Below are positions 1-6,647 of a DNA stretch of 7,938 bases, in pieces (positions within the stretch are counted from its first letter, which is position 1; each line of letters begins with the position of its first letter). The position numbers and the translations under genes were made by a program. The notes under the pieces are model-generated. The model had not been told where the DNA came from, ran no database searches, and saw only the letters and a list, made by a program, of their open reading frames with translations. Location: positions 1 to 7,938 of the forward strand of contig JARRNO010000090.1 in the NCBI GenBank assembly GCA_037384885.1, written 5' to 3'. The stretch is from JARRNO01 sp037384885. Its GTDB lineage: Bacteria > Acidobacteriota > UBA4820 > DSQY01.

Positions 1-2
1 CG

Positions 3-863
3 CACGCCTTACGTAAGAGCCCGTGGCAAGAATTCCATGAAAGCCTGGCAAGTGCTGCTGAGCGGTTGAAGGCTTCCCGTCCCACTGCCGTGAATCTGTT
101 CTGGGCCGTTGACCACATGACTTCCCTCGTGAAAGAAGCGGCCGCCGCCGGCCTCAGCCCGGAGCAGGCCGCCGCAAGAATGGCCGAAGAGGCCTTAACC
201 ATCCATCAAAATGATATCGATGCCTGCCGCTCCATTGGAATAGCCGCCCTTCCCTACATTCCCGAGGGAGCGCGGATCCTGACCCACTGCAATGCCGGAG
301 CCCTCGCCACCGGCGGCTACGGCACGGCGCTGGGAGTGGTGAGGGCTGCATGGGAGGCCGGAAAGTACGTACAGGTTTACGCCGACGAAACACGTCCCTA
401 TCTACAGGGCGCGCGGCTGACGGCCTGGGAGCTTCACCAGGACGGGATTCCCGTCACCGTGCTCTGTGATAATACGGCGGGAGCCCTCATGAAAGAGAAG
501 TCGATCGACCTCGTCGTCACCGGGGCCGACCGCATCGCAGCAAACGGCGACACGGCGAACAAGATCGGAACTTACAGCGTGGCGGTCCTGGCGGCACATC
601 ATGGTCTTCCCTTTTACGTTGCTGCTCCCGCCAATACGTTTGATCTCAACATCACAAGCGGCGACGGAATCCCTATTGAAAACCGTGCAGCCGACGAGGT
701 CCTTCTGATGCACGGGCGCCGTCTCGCTCCCCAGGGAGTCACCGCCCTTTACCAGGCCTTCGACGTCACACCGGCCCCCTTGATTAAGGCGATCTTCACC
801 GAAAGGGGTGTTGTGGATCCCGTCGGCCCAGACGTCGTCCGCCGCGTCCTTACCCAGGGATAG
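3..863 (+). CDS. mtnA: S-methyl-5-thioribose-1-phosphate isomerase (5'-truncated by window edge)
   Basis: Converts 5-methylthioribose-1-phosphate to 5-methylthioribulose-1-phosphate in the cytosolic methionine salvage pathway. The frame is open from the left edge, and 286 residues are visible. The first ones (HALRKSPWQEF...) run straight into the family segment RPTAVNLFW, so the TTG at 66 is an internal Leu codon and not the start. Family motifs are HCNAG with the catalytic Cys (codon 288-290), the RPYLQGARLT segment, and TGADRIAANGDTANKIGTY with the catalytic Asp 80 residues after the Cys. B. subtilis MtnA has the same spacing (C160, D240). On that alignment about 64 N-terminal residues lie outside the window. 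Assignment to this eIF2B-like isomerase family is firm. A ribose-1,5-bisphosphate isomerase or other eIF2B-family paralogue is less likely given the MtnA-typical motifs. It ends TAG 4 nt before tsaD, so the two are probably cotranscribed from a promoter off the window. Confidence 0.95.
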   Translation, partial: HALRKSPWQEFHESLASAAERLKASRPTAVNLFWAVDHMTSLVKEAAAAGLSPEQAAARMAEEALTIHQNDIDACRSIGIAALPYIPEGARILTHCNAGALATGGYGTALGVVRAAWEAGKYVQVYADETRPYLQGARLTAWELHQDGIPVTVLCDNTAGALMKEKSIDLVVTGADRIAANGDTANKIGTYSVAVLAAHHGLPFYVAAPANTFDLNITSGDGIPIENRAADEVLLMHGRRLAPQGVTALYQAFDVTPAPLIKAIFTERGVVDPVGPDVVRRVLTQG

Positions 864-867
864 CCTC

Positions 868-1950
868 ATGGCCAGGTTCCTCGGCATTGAATCCTCGTGC
901 GACGATACGGGCGCTGCTGTCCTGGACTCCGACGGGAACGTCCTCTCAAGTGTCGTGGCGTCGCAAATTGAAGTGCACGCCCCTTATGGCGGCGTCGTAC
1001 CGGAACTGGCAAGCCGCCACCATCTCAGGAACATACGACCAGTGGTCGATGAGGCGCTGGCCAAGGCCTCGCTGCCGCCCGGGGGGATCACGGGAGTCGC
1101 CGCGACGGCCGGGCCGGGGCTTATCGGCTCCGTCCTGGTAGGCTTCTCCTTCGCCAAGGCCCTGGCCTGTGGATTGGGCGTCCCCTTTATCCCAGTCAAC
1201 CACATTGAGGCCCACCTGCACTCGCCGTGGCTGGAACACCGCGATCTCCCGTACCCTGCCCTTGTTCTCGTGGTCTCCGGCGGTCATTCCCACCTGTTTC
1301 TATGCAGAGACGCCTCGCCTCCCCGCCTTGTTTGCGCGACGCGCGACGACGCGGCGGGGGAAGCTCTGGACAAAGCCGCCAAGTTTCTCGGTCTGCCCTA
1401 CCCCGGAGGCCCCTGGATCGACAGGCTCGCGCGAAAGGGCAACCCCCGCGCCTTTCCATTCAGCCTTCCAAGGATGTCATCGGGAAGTCTGGATTATTCC
1501 TTTTCAGGCCTCAAGACCGCGCTGATTTACGGCGTAAAGCGCGACGGGCTGACCCCGCCGGAAAAGCCGGACCTTGAGCGGCTCCCCCAATGGCTTTACG
1601 ACCTGCTTGCCTCCTATCAGAAGCGCGTGGTGGATCACTTGCTTCAGCGGGTCCGCCAAGCCCTGCAGCGATTCTCCGTGCGGTCCCTTGCCATGGCGGG
1701 CGGCGTGGCCTGCAACAGCGTTTTGCGCAGCAGGCTCGGGGAACTCGCTGAGAAATACCACCTGGAATGTGCCTACCCGTCGCCCCGCTTTTGCACGGAT
1801 AACGCTGCGATGATAGCATTTGCGGCCCTTAAGCATTTCGGGCGCCCCCAGGAGAGTCAGTTGGAGGCTGACGCATTCGCCACCCATTTATGGAAGACTG
1901 TCGACGAGGACGCCGGCACGAACGATCATGCCGAAAGGAGGGTACCATGA
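868..1950 (+). CDS. tsaD: tRNA threonylcarbamoyladenosine (t6A37) transferase subunit TsaD
   Basis: Catalytic subunit that transfers the threonylcarbamoyl group from TC-AMP to A37 of ANN-decoding tRNAs, working in bacteria with TsaB and TsaE. It has 360 residues, the usual bacterial length plus a short polar C-terminal tail (about 341-360). ASKHA-fold motifs in order: FLGIESSCDDT (4-14), YGGVVPELASR (40-50), VNHIEAHLHS with metal ligands H112 and H116, VVSGGHSHL (135-143), DDAAGEALDKAAKFLG with the YPGGPWID loop (160-185), YSFSGLKTAL (210-219), AGGVACNS (277-284) and CTDNAAMIA with the third metal ligand D311. All key residues are intact. The ATG at 868 is chosen because the family begins there and AGGGA at 856-860 lies 7 nt upstream. 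An in-frame ATG at 808 would add 20 residues overlapping mtnA and has no family support. The gene lies 4 nt after mtnA, and its TGA overlaps the next ATG. Confidence 0.97.
   Translation: MARFLGIESSCDDTGAAVLDSDGNVLSSVVASQIEVHAPYGGVVPELASRHHLRNIRPVVDEALAKASLPPGGITGVAATAGPGLIGSVLVGFSFAKALACGLGVPFIPVNHIEAHLHSPWLEHRDLPYPALVLVVSGGHSHLFLCRDASPPRLVCATRDDAAGEALDKAAKFLGLPYPGGPWIDRLARKGNPRAFPFSLPRMSSGSLDYSFSGLKTALIYGVKRDGLTPPEKPDLERLPQWLYDLLASYQKRVVDHLLQRVRQALQRFSVRSLAMAGGVACNSVLRSRLGELAEKYHLECAYPSPRFCTDNAAMIAFAALKHFGRPQESQLEADAFATHLWKTVDEDAGTNDHAERRVP
1934..1942 (+). promoter_or_regulatory. Strong ribosome binding site inside the end of tsaD
   Basis: AAAGGAGGG lies 4 nt before the ATG at 1947 and is part of the last tsaD codons, which encode the ERRVP end. 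It fixes the start of the small dehydratase gene. It also suggests that gene can be initiated independently and not only by ribosomes finishing tsaD. Confidence 0.85.
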
Positions 1951-2249
1951 GCTTGAAAATGACGCCTCAAGAAATCGAGCAGGCACTGGAATCCAGTCCT
2001 GGCTGGAAATTCGAGAACAACGCCATCACGAAGAAGTTCAACTTTCTTCAGTACATGGACGGGATTAAGTTTGTCGAGGCGGTCGCCCTGGAAGCGGAGG
2101 CCCAGAACCACCATCCCGACCTCTTTGTGTCCTACGCTGAGGTCAACGCCACGCTTTCCACTCACTCGGAAGGAGGCGTGACCCAAAAAGACCTCGACCT
2201 GGCCCACGCCATGGATCGTATCGCCGTGGACTACAACGCACGTATTTGA
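1947..2249 (+). CDS. phhB: 4a-hydroxytetrahydrobiopterin dehydratase (pterin-4a-carbinolamine dehydratase, PhhB/DCoH-like)
   Basis: Dehydrates pterin-4a-carbinolamine to quinonoid dihydropterin, recycling the cofactor of aromatic amino-acid hydroxylases. Related proteins in bacteria without phenylalanine hydroxylase have been linked to molybdopterin or other pterin metabolism. The protein has 100 residues, the normal single-domain size. The signature is complete: E51, H55-H56-P57, T72-H73 and the GGVTQKDLDLA segment (76-86). The spacing E-(4)-HH-(18)-H equals that of mammalian DCoH (E57, H61/H62, H79). The start is set by the AAAGGAGGG site 4 nt upstream. An in-frame ATG at 1890 would lie inside tsaD and add residues unlike the family. 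ATGA overlap with tsaD indicates translational coupling. No hydroxylase gene is visible here, so its physiological substrate in this organism is open. The symbol is by family and not proven function. Confidence 0.93.
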   Translation: MSLKMTPQEIEQALESSPGWKFENNAITKKFNFLQYMDGIKFVEAVALEAEAQNHHPDLFVSYAEVNATLSTHSEGGVTQKDLDLAHAMDRIAVDYNARI

Positions 2250-2360
2250 ACCTGGGATATCCCCGGCCATCGCGGCGAACCGGAGGGCCGGCATGACTGC
2301 ACCTCTTCCCGCGCAGACGTGAAACAAACAAGAAAGCAGGGAAGTTGAAAACCCTCCGTC

Positions 2361-2400
2361 CGGCGGGCGGCAACAACCGGCATCCCGCCGCTTTCATCTT
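2361..2400 (+). terminator. Possible terminator hairpin after the mtnA-tsaD-phhB operon
   Basis: CGGCGGG (2361-2367) pairs perfectly with CCCGCCG (2384-2390). CGG (2368-2370) can also pair with CCG (2377-2379) around a CAACAA loop, leaving a four-base bulge. The 3' flank CTTTCATCTTTC is pyrimidine-rich but not a clean U tract, so termination would be weak. The rest of the 2250-2476 gap shows no convincing gene. It has only a nine-residue ORF at 2293-2322 behind GGAGGG, and several GC palindromes (2431-2436, 2446-2451, 2463-2468). Confidence 0.35.
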
Positions 2401-2476
2401 TCGCGGCAATACGGTTCTGCTGTAAAATTGGCCGGCGGCGGCCGAGGCGCCATAAGGGGGGCGGGCCCTGGAAACG

Positions 2477-2505
2477 TTGACGGAGGGGCCGTCTTAGGCT
2501 ATACT
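2477..2505 (+). promoter_or_regulatory. Sigma70-type promoter of the tRNA-Lys gene
   Basis: TTGACG (2477-2482), a 17-nt spacer, then TATACT (2500-2505): five of six matches to each consensus box with ideal spacing. The +1 is expected near 2512, directly before the mature tRNA at 2513. The GGCGGG run at the start site is a GC-rich discriminator of the kind associated with stringent control of stable RNA genes (inference). Confidence 0.75.
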
Positions 2506-2512
2506 TCTTGGC

Positions 2513-2588
2513 GGGTCGCTAGCTCAATTGGTAGAGCAGCGGACTCTTAATCCGTCGGTTCGGGGTTCGAGTCCCCGGCGACCCACCA
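2513..2588 (+). tRNA. tRNA-Lys (anticodon CTT)
   Basis: A complete 76-nt cloverleaf. The acceptor stem is GGGTCGC (2513-2519) with GCGACCC (2578-2584). The D stem is GCTC/GAGC (2522-2525, 2534-2537). The anticodon stem is GCGGA/TCCGT (2539-2543, 2551-2555; one G-U pair at the top), with loop CTCTTAA and anticodon CTT at 2546-2548. The variable loop is 5 nt. The T stem is CGGGG/CCCCG (2561-2565, 2573-2577) with loop TTCGAGT. The discriminator is A2585 and CCA (2586-2588) is encoded. It reads AAG codons. U36 followed by A37 matches what is required for t6A, the modification made with TsaD encoded 560 bp upstream. No clear Rho-independent terminator follows; 2589-2642 has only CCTTTTCCCCC and no hairpin. 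Confidence 0.97.
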
Positions 2589-2642
2589 AGCATCCTTTTC
2601 CCCCAAAAACATAGAGCCATGCCATTTGGTGAATCCTACCGG

Positions 2643-4340
2643 TCAGGTTGCCGCCTTGAGAAGCTCTCGTGCGTGATCGCGTGCCGTGTCCGTAATTGTC
2701 TCGCCAGCCAGCATTCTCGCCAGTTCCTCCACACGGCGCTCCCCCGATAGACAGCTCGTCTGGATTTTCGTCAAATCCTGTTCCTGGCTCTTTTCAACCC
2801 GGATATGCTGCGAGGCGAAAGCCGCGATTTGGGGAAGATGCGTAATGCACAACACTTGGCGGACTTGGGAAAGCTTGTGCAAATGACGTCCCACCGCCTC
2901 TGCGGGGCGGCCTCCTATTCCCGTGTCCACTTCATCGAAGACCAGCGTATCGGGCCCCCCCGCAGCGTTTGATGCGCTCAAGACGGCGAGCATGGTCCTG
3001 CTCAGTTCCCCGCCGGAAGCAATCCGGGAAAGAGGTTTGAGCGGCTCGCCCGGATTGGCGCTGAACTGGAACGAAACGCTCTCAAGGCCGTGAGCCGACG
3101 CCGATTCGGGACCGTCGAGCGGCCGTGGATGAAGTAAAACTTGGAAGCGGGCTTTATCCAGCGCCAGCGGACGGAGCGCCTCCTCCACTGAGATCGAAAG
3201 AGACTGTGCCCCTCGCTTCCGGAGCTCGCTGAGCCTTTTCGCATGGTCGAGGTATTCACGGTAGGCCGCATCGACTTGGGTCTGAGCTTCCTCCACGCTC
3301 ATGGGCCTTTCACCTAACCGGGCGAGTTCGCGTTCAAGCTCTTCCCATGAGGAAACCACATCTTCAAGGTCCGGGCCGTATTTTCGTTTCAGGCGCTGCA
3401 GGTCCGCGAGGCGGCTTTCAATCTTCTCGAGCGCCTCCGGATCATATACGATCGTGGAGGCAACCCGCTCCGCTTCTCCCGCAATAGCCTGAAGCACACC
3501 TGCCGCCTGCACGAAATCGCTCTTATAGGCCTTCCATTCTGGATCCACCTCTGCCAGACCTGCGATCCGGCGCCCCACCTCGGCCAACATGGCGGCGACC
3601 GACGCTTCGGAGTCCCTCAGGATATCCGCCACTGCAGACGCGTCTTCCGCGATCTGCTCCGCATGCTGAAGACGGTTGCGCTCGCTGATGAGGTCACCCT
3701 CCTCTCCCGTCTTTGGAGCAATGCGGCCCAATTCCTCGCACTGAGCACGCAGAAGGGCCAACCTGGCTTCCCGTTCGGCGCTTGTCCTGCGCAGCGCGTC
3801 CAGATCTTCAACCGCTCCGTGCAGCCTCAACCTAGCCTCTTCGACCGTCCGCGCGACTCCCTCCAGTTCAGGCAGCGAATCGAGAAAATTCCGGTGGGCG
3901 TCTTCATCCAGAAGAACCTGGCTTTCATGCTGGCCGTGAATGGCGAAAAGCAAGGCGCCCAGTTCCTTGAGCTGGGCCAGCGTCACACCGGCCCCATTGA
4001 CTGTTGCGGAGTTTCTCCCCGATCTCTGAAGCTTGCGGCGCACCACCAGGTCGCCTTCAAATACAATGCCCCACCCAGCGAGAAGCGAGGCGACGGCCTC
4101 ATTCTGAGCCGAAATGGCGCCCGCCACCGTGAAATCAAACGTTCCCTCCACGAGGGCTTCGTCTTTTCCCGTACGGATCATCTCTGTCTCGGCTCGTTGC
4201 CCTCCCAGGAGCGAGAGAGCCTCCACAAGAATGGATTTGCCTGCGCCCGTCTCGCCCGTCAGGAGGCACAAACCCCCTTCAAGCTCCAGATCCAGGGAAT
4301 CGACCAGCGCAAATTGGGAAAGCTTCAGACGGGTCAGCAT
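2643..4340 (-). CDS. recN: DNA repair protein RecN (SMC-like ATPase)
   Basis: SMC-family ATPase that acts early in double-strand-break repair, holding or bridging DNA and promoting RecA-dependent strand pairing on the nucleoid. It has 565 residues, full length for the family. An N-terminal half-ATPase has Walker A GETGAGKS (29-36) and the Q-loop segment HGQHESQVLLD (135-145). The middle (about 160-375) is charged, heptad-rich coiled coil. The C-terminal half-ATPase has the ABC signature LSRIASGGELSRTMLA (437-452), Walker B TLVFDEVDTGIGG (465-477) and the ITHLPQIA switch (499-506). All ATPase motifs are intact. The ATG at 4340 is 3 nt after the tolB stop (TAA-GTC-ATG) and has no evident Shine-Dalgarno, so it is probably translated by coupling to tolB. 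No LexA-like box was recognised nearby. The gene converges on tRNA-Lys with 54 nt between them and no visible terminator. Confidence 0.97.
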   Translation of the reverse strand: MLTRLKLSQFALVDSLDLELEGGLCLLTGETGAGKSILVEALSLLGGQRAETEMIRTGKDEALVEGTFDFTVAGAISAQNEAVASLLAGWGIVFEGDLVVRRKLQRSGRNSATVNGAGVTLAQLKELGALLFAIHGQHESQVLLDEDAHRNFLDSLPELEGVARTVEEARLRLHGAVEDLDALRRTSAEREARLALLRAQCEELGRIAPKTGEEGDLISERNRLQHAEQIAEDASAVADILRDSEASVAAMLAEVGRRIAGLAEVDPEWKAYKSDFVQAAGVLQAIAGEAERVASTIVYDPEALEKIESRLADLQRLKRKYGPDLEDVVSSWEELERELARLGERPMSVEEAQTQVDAAYREYLDHAKRLSELRKRGAQSLSISVEEALRPLALDKARFQVLLHPRPLDGPESASAHGLESVSFQFSANPGEPLKPLSRIASGGELSRTMLAVLSASNAAGGPDTLVFDEVDTGIGGRPAEAVGRHLHKLSQVRQVLCITHLPQIAAFASQHIRVEKSQEQDLTKIQTSCLSGERRVEELARMLAGETITDTARDHARELLKAAT

Positions 4341-4343
4341 GAC

Positions 4344-5693
4344 TTATTCAAACCAGCATGGCGAATAGCAGTCGGGCTGGTGCGTGATGCGCTTCACCCC
4401 GGTCCCATCCCACCGCATGATGTAAATCTGAAAATCTCCCGTGCGATTGCTGGCAAAGGCAAGGTAGTTGCCGTCCGGGGACCACGAAGGGCATTCATTG
4501 TCTCCCTGTCCATGCGTCAGCATCGTTACTTTGTTGGTGTTCAGGTCCAGAACGGCAATGTTGAATCTCCCGTCGACCATGGTGCTGTAGGCGATTTTGT
4601 CGCCCTTGGGAGACCACGCCGGCTGGTCGCAGCGACCTGAATCAGGAGGGGAAATCCGGTGAGCATTCGTGCCGTCCCTGTCCATGATATAAATCTGCGG
4701 CGTCCCTCCCCGGTCGGACGTGAAGGCAATATGCTTTCCGTCGGGCGACCATGTGGGAGCCGTGTCGATTTCCGGCGAGGTCGTGAGCCGCTTCAAGTTC
4801 TTGCCGTCTATATTGATGGTCCAGATATCGGGATTTCCGGATCGAGAGCTGCAGAAGGCGATGGTATTACCGTCCGGCGAAAATCGGGGACTCGCATTCA
4901 AGCCCTCTCCCCGGCCGTAAAGAAGCCTTCGATGCCCCTTTCTATCCAAAAGGTAAAGGCCTTGGCGGTCCTTCATGATCGAAGTGAAAGCGATCAGCGT
5001 GCCTTTTTTGTTCACATCGGGTGTCACGTTGAGCTGGCCGAGAGCGGTCAGCCTCACGAGGTTGTACCCATCGTAATCGCAAAGGAAAATATCCTGCGTG
5101 TCCCCAAGCTGGGACGCAAAAAGGATCTGGCTCGTGGGAAACTTGCCCGCCCCGAAAAGGTAGTCCAAGACGACCGCAGAGAGGTTGTGAGCGAGGGCCC
5201 TGACATCCTTTGCCGGCCCCTTGATCCGCTTTCCAGTCACGAGCTCTCCCTGCTTCACATCGTAAAGCCTGCCTTCCAGGATCAGCGATTCGCCGGCCCG
5301 GTGGAGCGAGGTCATCAGGAGGTAATCGGCGTTCATTCCGCGCCATGCCGCGTAATCGATCGTGGGACTGCCCAAGTTCATCCCGGCCCAAAGTGAGGAT
5401 TCAATGGGTTTGAAATAGCCGGAAAACACGAGATCGTCCGTCACCACGCCGTGAATTTCTTCCGCTTGCGCCGCCAGTGACCCCACGGATTGGCAGGGAG
5501 TAATAGCAATGTTCAGCTGGGTGAAGCCGGTCTCGGTAATGGTGCCGGTTATCTGTTGCCCTCTGCTCTTTACCTGAGGCGTCTGCGCTGCTGGGCCGGT
5601 CATCGCCATCAGTAACGCAGCCCCCGCCAAGAGGGCCGTGAGAAGCCTGCTGCTGCTCCCATTTTGCGGCGCTACTCTTGATGCATTCCTCAT
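4344..5693 (-). CDS. tolB: Tol-Pal system periplasmic beta-propeller protein TolB
   Basis: Periplasmic component of the Tol-Pal envelope complex, which in model species shuttles between Pal and TolA during outer-membrane constriction. From the ATG at 5693 it has 449 residues. A signal peptide has an Arg-containing start and hydrophobic core LLTALLAGAALLMAM (17-31), with cleavage likely after the Ala-Ala near 36. The N-terminal alpha/beta domain includes GVVTDDLVFSGYFKPI (82-97). The C-terminal propeller carries the family's repeats FSPDG (271), WSPDG (315), WSPKG (360) and WSPDG (404), each followed by an IAF/LAF strand and then a D-x-DG or similar turn. The start was chosen because AGGAGG (5702-5707) sits 8 nt upstream. 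An in-frame ATG at 5768 would put 25 polar residues before the signal sequence. tolA, tolQ, tolR and pal are not in the window, and tolB is instead coupled to recN. A generic WD40-like secreted propeller is less likely because the TolB N-domain is present. Confidence 0.93.
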   Translation of the reverse strand: MRNASRVAPQNGSSSRLLTALLAGAALLMAMTGPAAQTPQVKSRGQQITGTITETGFTQLNIAITPCQSVGSLAAQAEEIHGVVTDDLVFSGYFKPIESSLWAGMNLGSPTIDYAAWRGMNADYLLMTSLHRAGESLILEGRLYDVKQGELVTGKRIKGPAKDVRALAHNLSAVVLDYLFGAGKFPTSQILFASQLGDTQDIFLCDYDGYNLVRLTALGQLNVTPDVNKKGTLIAFTSIMKDRQGLYLLDRKGHRRLLYGRGEGLNASPRFSPDGNTIAFCSSRSGNPDIWTINIDGKNLKRLTTSPEIDTAPTWSPDGKHIAFTSDRGGTPQIYIMDRDGTNAHRISPPDSGRCDQPAWSPKGDKIAYSTMVDGRFNIAVLDLNTNKVTMLTHGQGDNECPSWSPDGNYLAFASNRTGDFQIYIMRWDGTGVKRITHQPDCYSPCWFE

Positions 5694-5701
5694 TCTCTCG
5701 G

Positions 5702-5707
5702 CCTCCT
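5702..5707 (-). promoter_or_regulatory. Shine-Dalgarno site setting the tolB start
   Basis: AGGAGG on the minus strand, 8 nt before the ATG at 5693. It decides between this start and the longer in-frame ATG at 5768, which would include this site inside the coding region. Confidence 0.8.
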
Positions 5708-5816
5708 GATCTTGCCGTGGCTCATGCGATACCCGGCGTACTCCCACACCAAAACCGAACTGAATCACCAGTCCGGGAAGATTCCGCCGCCCTATCCGAA
5801 AAACGCGCCAGTTCTG

Positions 5817-5845
5817 AAATTAACAGGACCCGATTTCCTTTTCAA
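5817..5845 (-). promoter_or_regulatory. Candidate tolB-recN promoter
   Basis: On the minus strand TTGAAA (5845-5840) is separated by 17 nt from TAATTT (5822-5817). The -35 matches five of six bases but the -10 only three of six. A rival is TTGCTT (5885-5880), 17 nt, TATAGG (5862-5857). Either would give a 5' leader of over 100 nt before tolB. The 197-bp gap between the upstream gene's stop and tolB makes a separate promoter reasonable but the match is weak. A 7-bp inverted repeat (AAGATTC 5844-5850, GAATCTT 5869-5875) overlaps this area. Confidence 0.35.
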
Positions 5846-5890
5846 GATTCCAGCCGCCTATACTGCTTGAATCTTAAAGAAGCAAAAACC

Positions 5891-6586
5891 CTACCAGCCC
5901 TTTCCATGCCCGTGTCCGTGGCTCCGGCCTTCGCCGCCGCCGTGTTCCTTTCCCTTTCCTGGCGGCGTCTTCCCTTTTCCACCGTGAGCCGCACCCTTTC
6001 CGTGCCCACCTTTAGAGTCTCGCCCTTTTGCAAATTTTTCCCGGTAAAGCCCGGCCGCAAACCTGCGATAGGATTCACCCTTTCTCATGCGTTCGATGAT
6101 CTGGTCCGGCGTCAAGCCGCCCGCACGCGCAAGGGTACGAACCTCCACCATTCTGACGAACTGGGAATCGGTGACTCTTGGTTTTCCCTTCTTTCCCTTG
6201 TTGTGCCAATATCCCCAGGCTACACCATACGGGGGGCCGTGCCGTTTCGTTGTGCGAACTACGACATGGTCCAGCGGCACGCCGACGCGCACACTGACCT
6301 GTGCCCATGACAAGCCCGACCGCCTGAGGTTCCAGACGGCCTGCAGGCTCCACCCCGACCGGTTGGCCAGGAAGGCGGTGACCGAAAAATCCGAAGCCGA
6401 CACATGAGCTTCGCCGGCGAGTTGGTTGGCCTGCTCCAGCGGAGGCGACCACACGGTAAAACTGAGATGCAGAGCTGACTGAACATCGCTTCCCAAATCC
6501 ACCTGAGCGCCGAAGTTGCGTATCGGAAGCGCCGCCAGCGTTGGGAGAGAAGCCATCAATACCAAGGCTGCCATTATCTGCTTCAC
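5891..6586 (-). CDS. Secreted protein of unknown function with internal duplication and Gly/Lys/His-rich tail
   Basis: I do not recognise a named function. The protein has 231 residues from a GTG start at 6586, chosen because AGGAGG (6594-6599) lies 7 nt upstream. A longer in-frame ATG at 6676 would overlap the promoter. Residues 1-20 (MKQIMAALVLMASLPTLAAL) look like a signal peptide, so export to the periplasm or beyond is inferred. Two copies of a helical motif follow, L-A-x3-G-x-[ST]-x3-[VI]-x4-R-x-G-x-S-[WY], at 73-94 and 152-173. They are joined by an aromatic, basic linker with GPPYGVAWGYW (117-127). The C-terminal region from about 186 is low complexity, rich in Gly, Lys and His and ending SHGHGHGKGW, which could bind metal or polyanions. 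I recall similar 'GPPYG..WGYW' secreted hypothetical proteins in other bacteria but cannot name a characterised one. It stands alone between its own promoter and the gap before tolB. Confidence 0.85.
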   Translation of the reverse strand: MKQIMAALVLMASLPTLAALPIRNFGAQVDLGSDVQSALHLSFTVWSPPLEQANQLAGEAHVSASDFSVTAFLANRSGWSLQAVWNLRRSGLSWAQVSVRVGVPLDHVVVRTTKRHGPPYGVAWGYWHNKGKKGKPRVTDSQFVRMVEVRTLARAGGLTPDQIIERMRKGESYRRFAAGLYREKFAKGRDSKGGHGKGAAHGGKGKTPPGKGKEHGGGEGRSHGHGHGKGW

Positions 6587-6593
6587 CGTCAGT

Positions 6594-6599
6594 CCTCCT
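6594..6599 (-). promoter_or_regulatory. Shine-Dalgarno site supporting the GTG start at 6586
   Basis: AGGAGG on the minus strand (within AAGGAGG) with a 7-nt spacer to GTG. The next in-frame ATG, at 6574, would be 19 nt away, too far for this site. Confidence 0.85.
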
Positions 6600-6647
6600 T
6601 CCCACCCGGTATCAGCGTCCGGGAGTCTGCTCCTGGAATATTCAGTG

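Noticed and set aside
402..887. 161-codon minus-strand frame over mtnA
   Set aside because: MtnA catalytic motifs are in the other strand; this frame has no recognisable protein features.
2293..2322. Nine-residue ORF with GGAGGG five nt upstream, after the phhB-like gene
   Set aside because: Too short to distinguish from chance, no attenuator-like codon run and no gene directly downstream for it to regulate.
2589..2642. Attachment site or terminator downstream of tRNA-Lys
   Set aside because: No repeat of the tRNA 3' end, no integrase and no hairpin with a U tract were seen between the tRNA and recN.
3663..4640. 325-codon open frame on the plus strand antisense to recN and the end of tolB
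   Set aside because: It crosses two well-conserved genes, has no family-like sequence or ribosome site, and is a by-product of GC-rich codon use on the other strand.
4659..5396. 245-codon open frame antisense to tolB
   Set aside because: It is fully inside tolB, whose propeller repeats explain the DNA; no signal of an independent gene.
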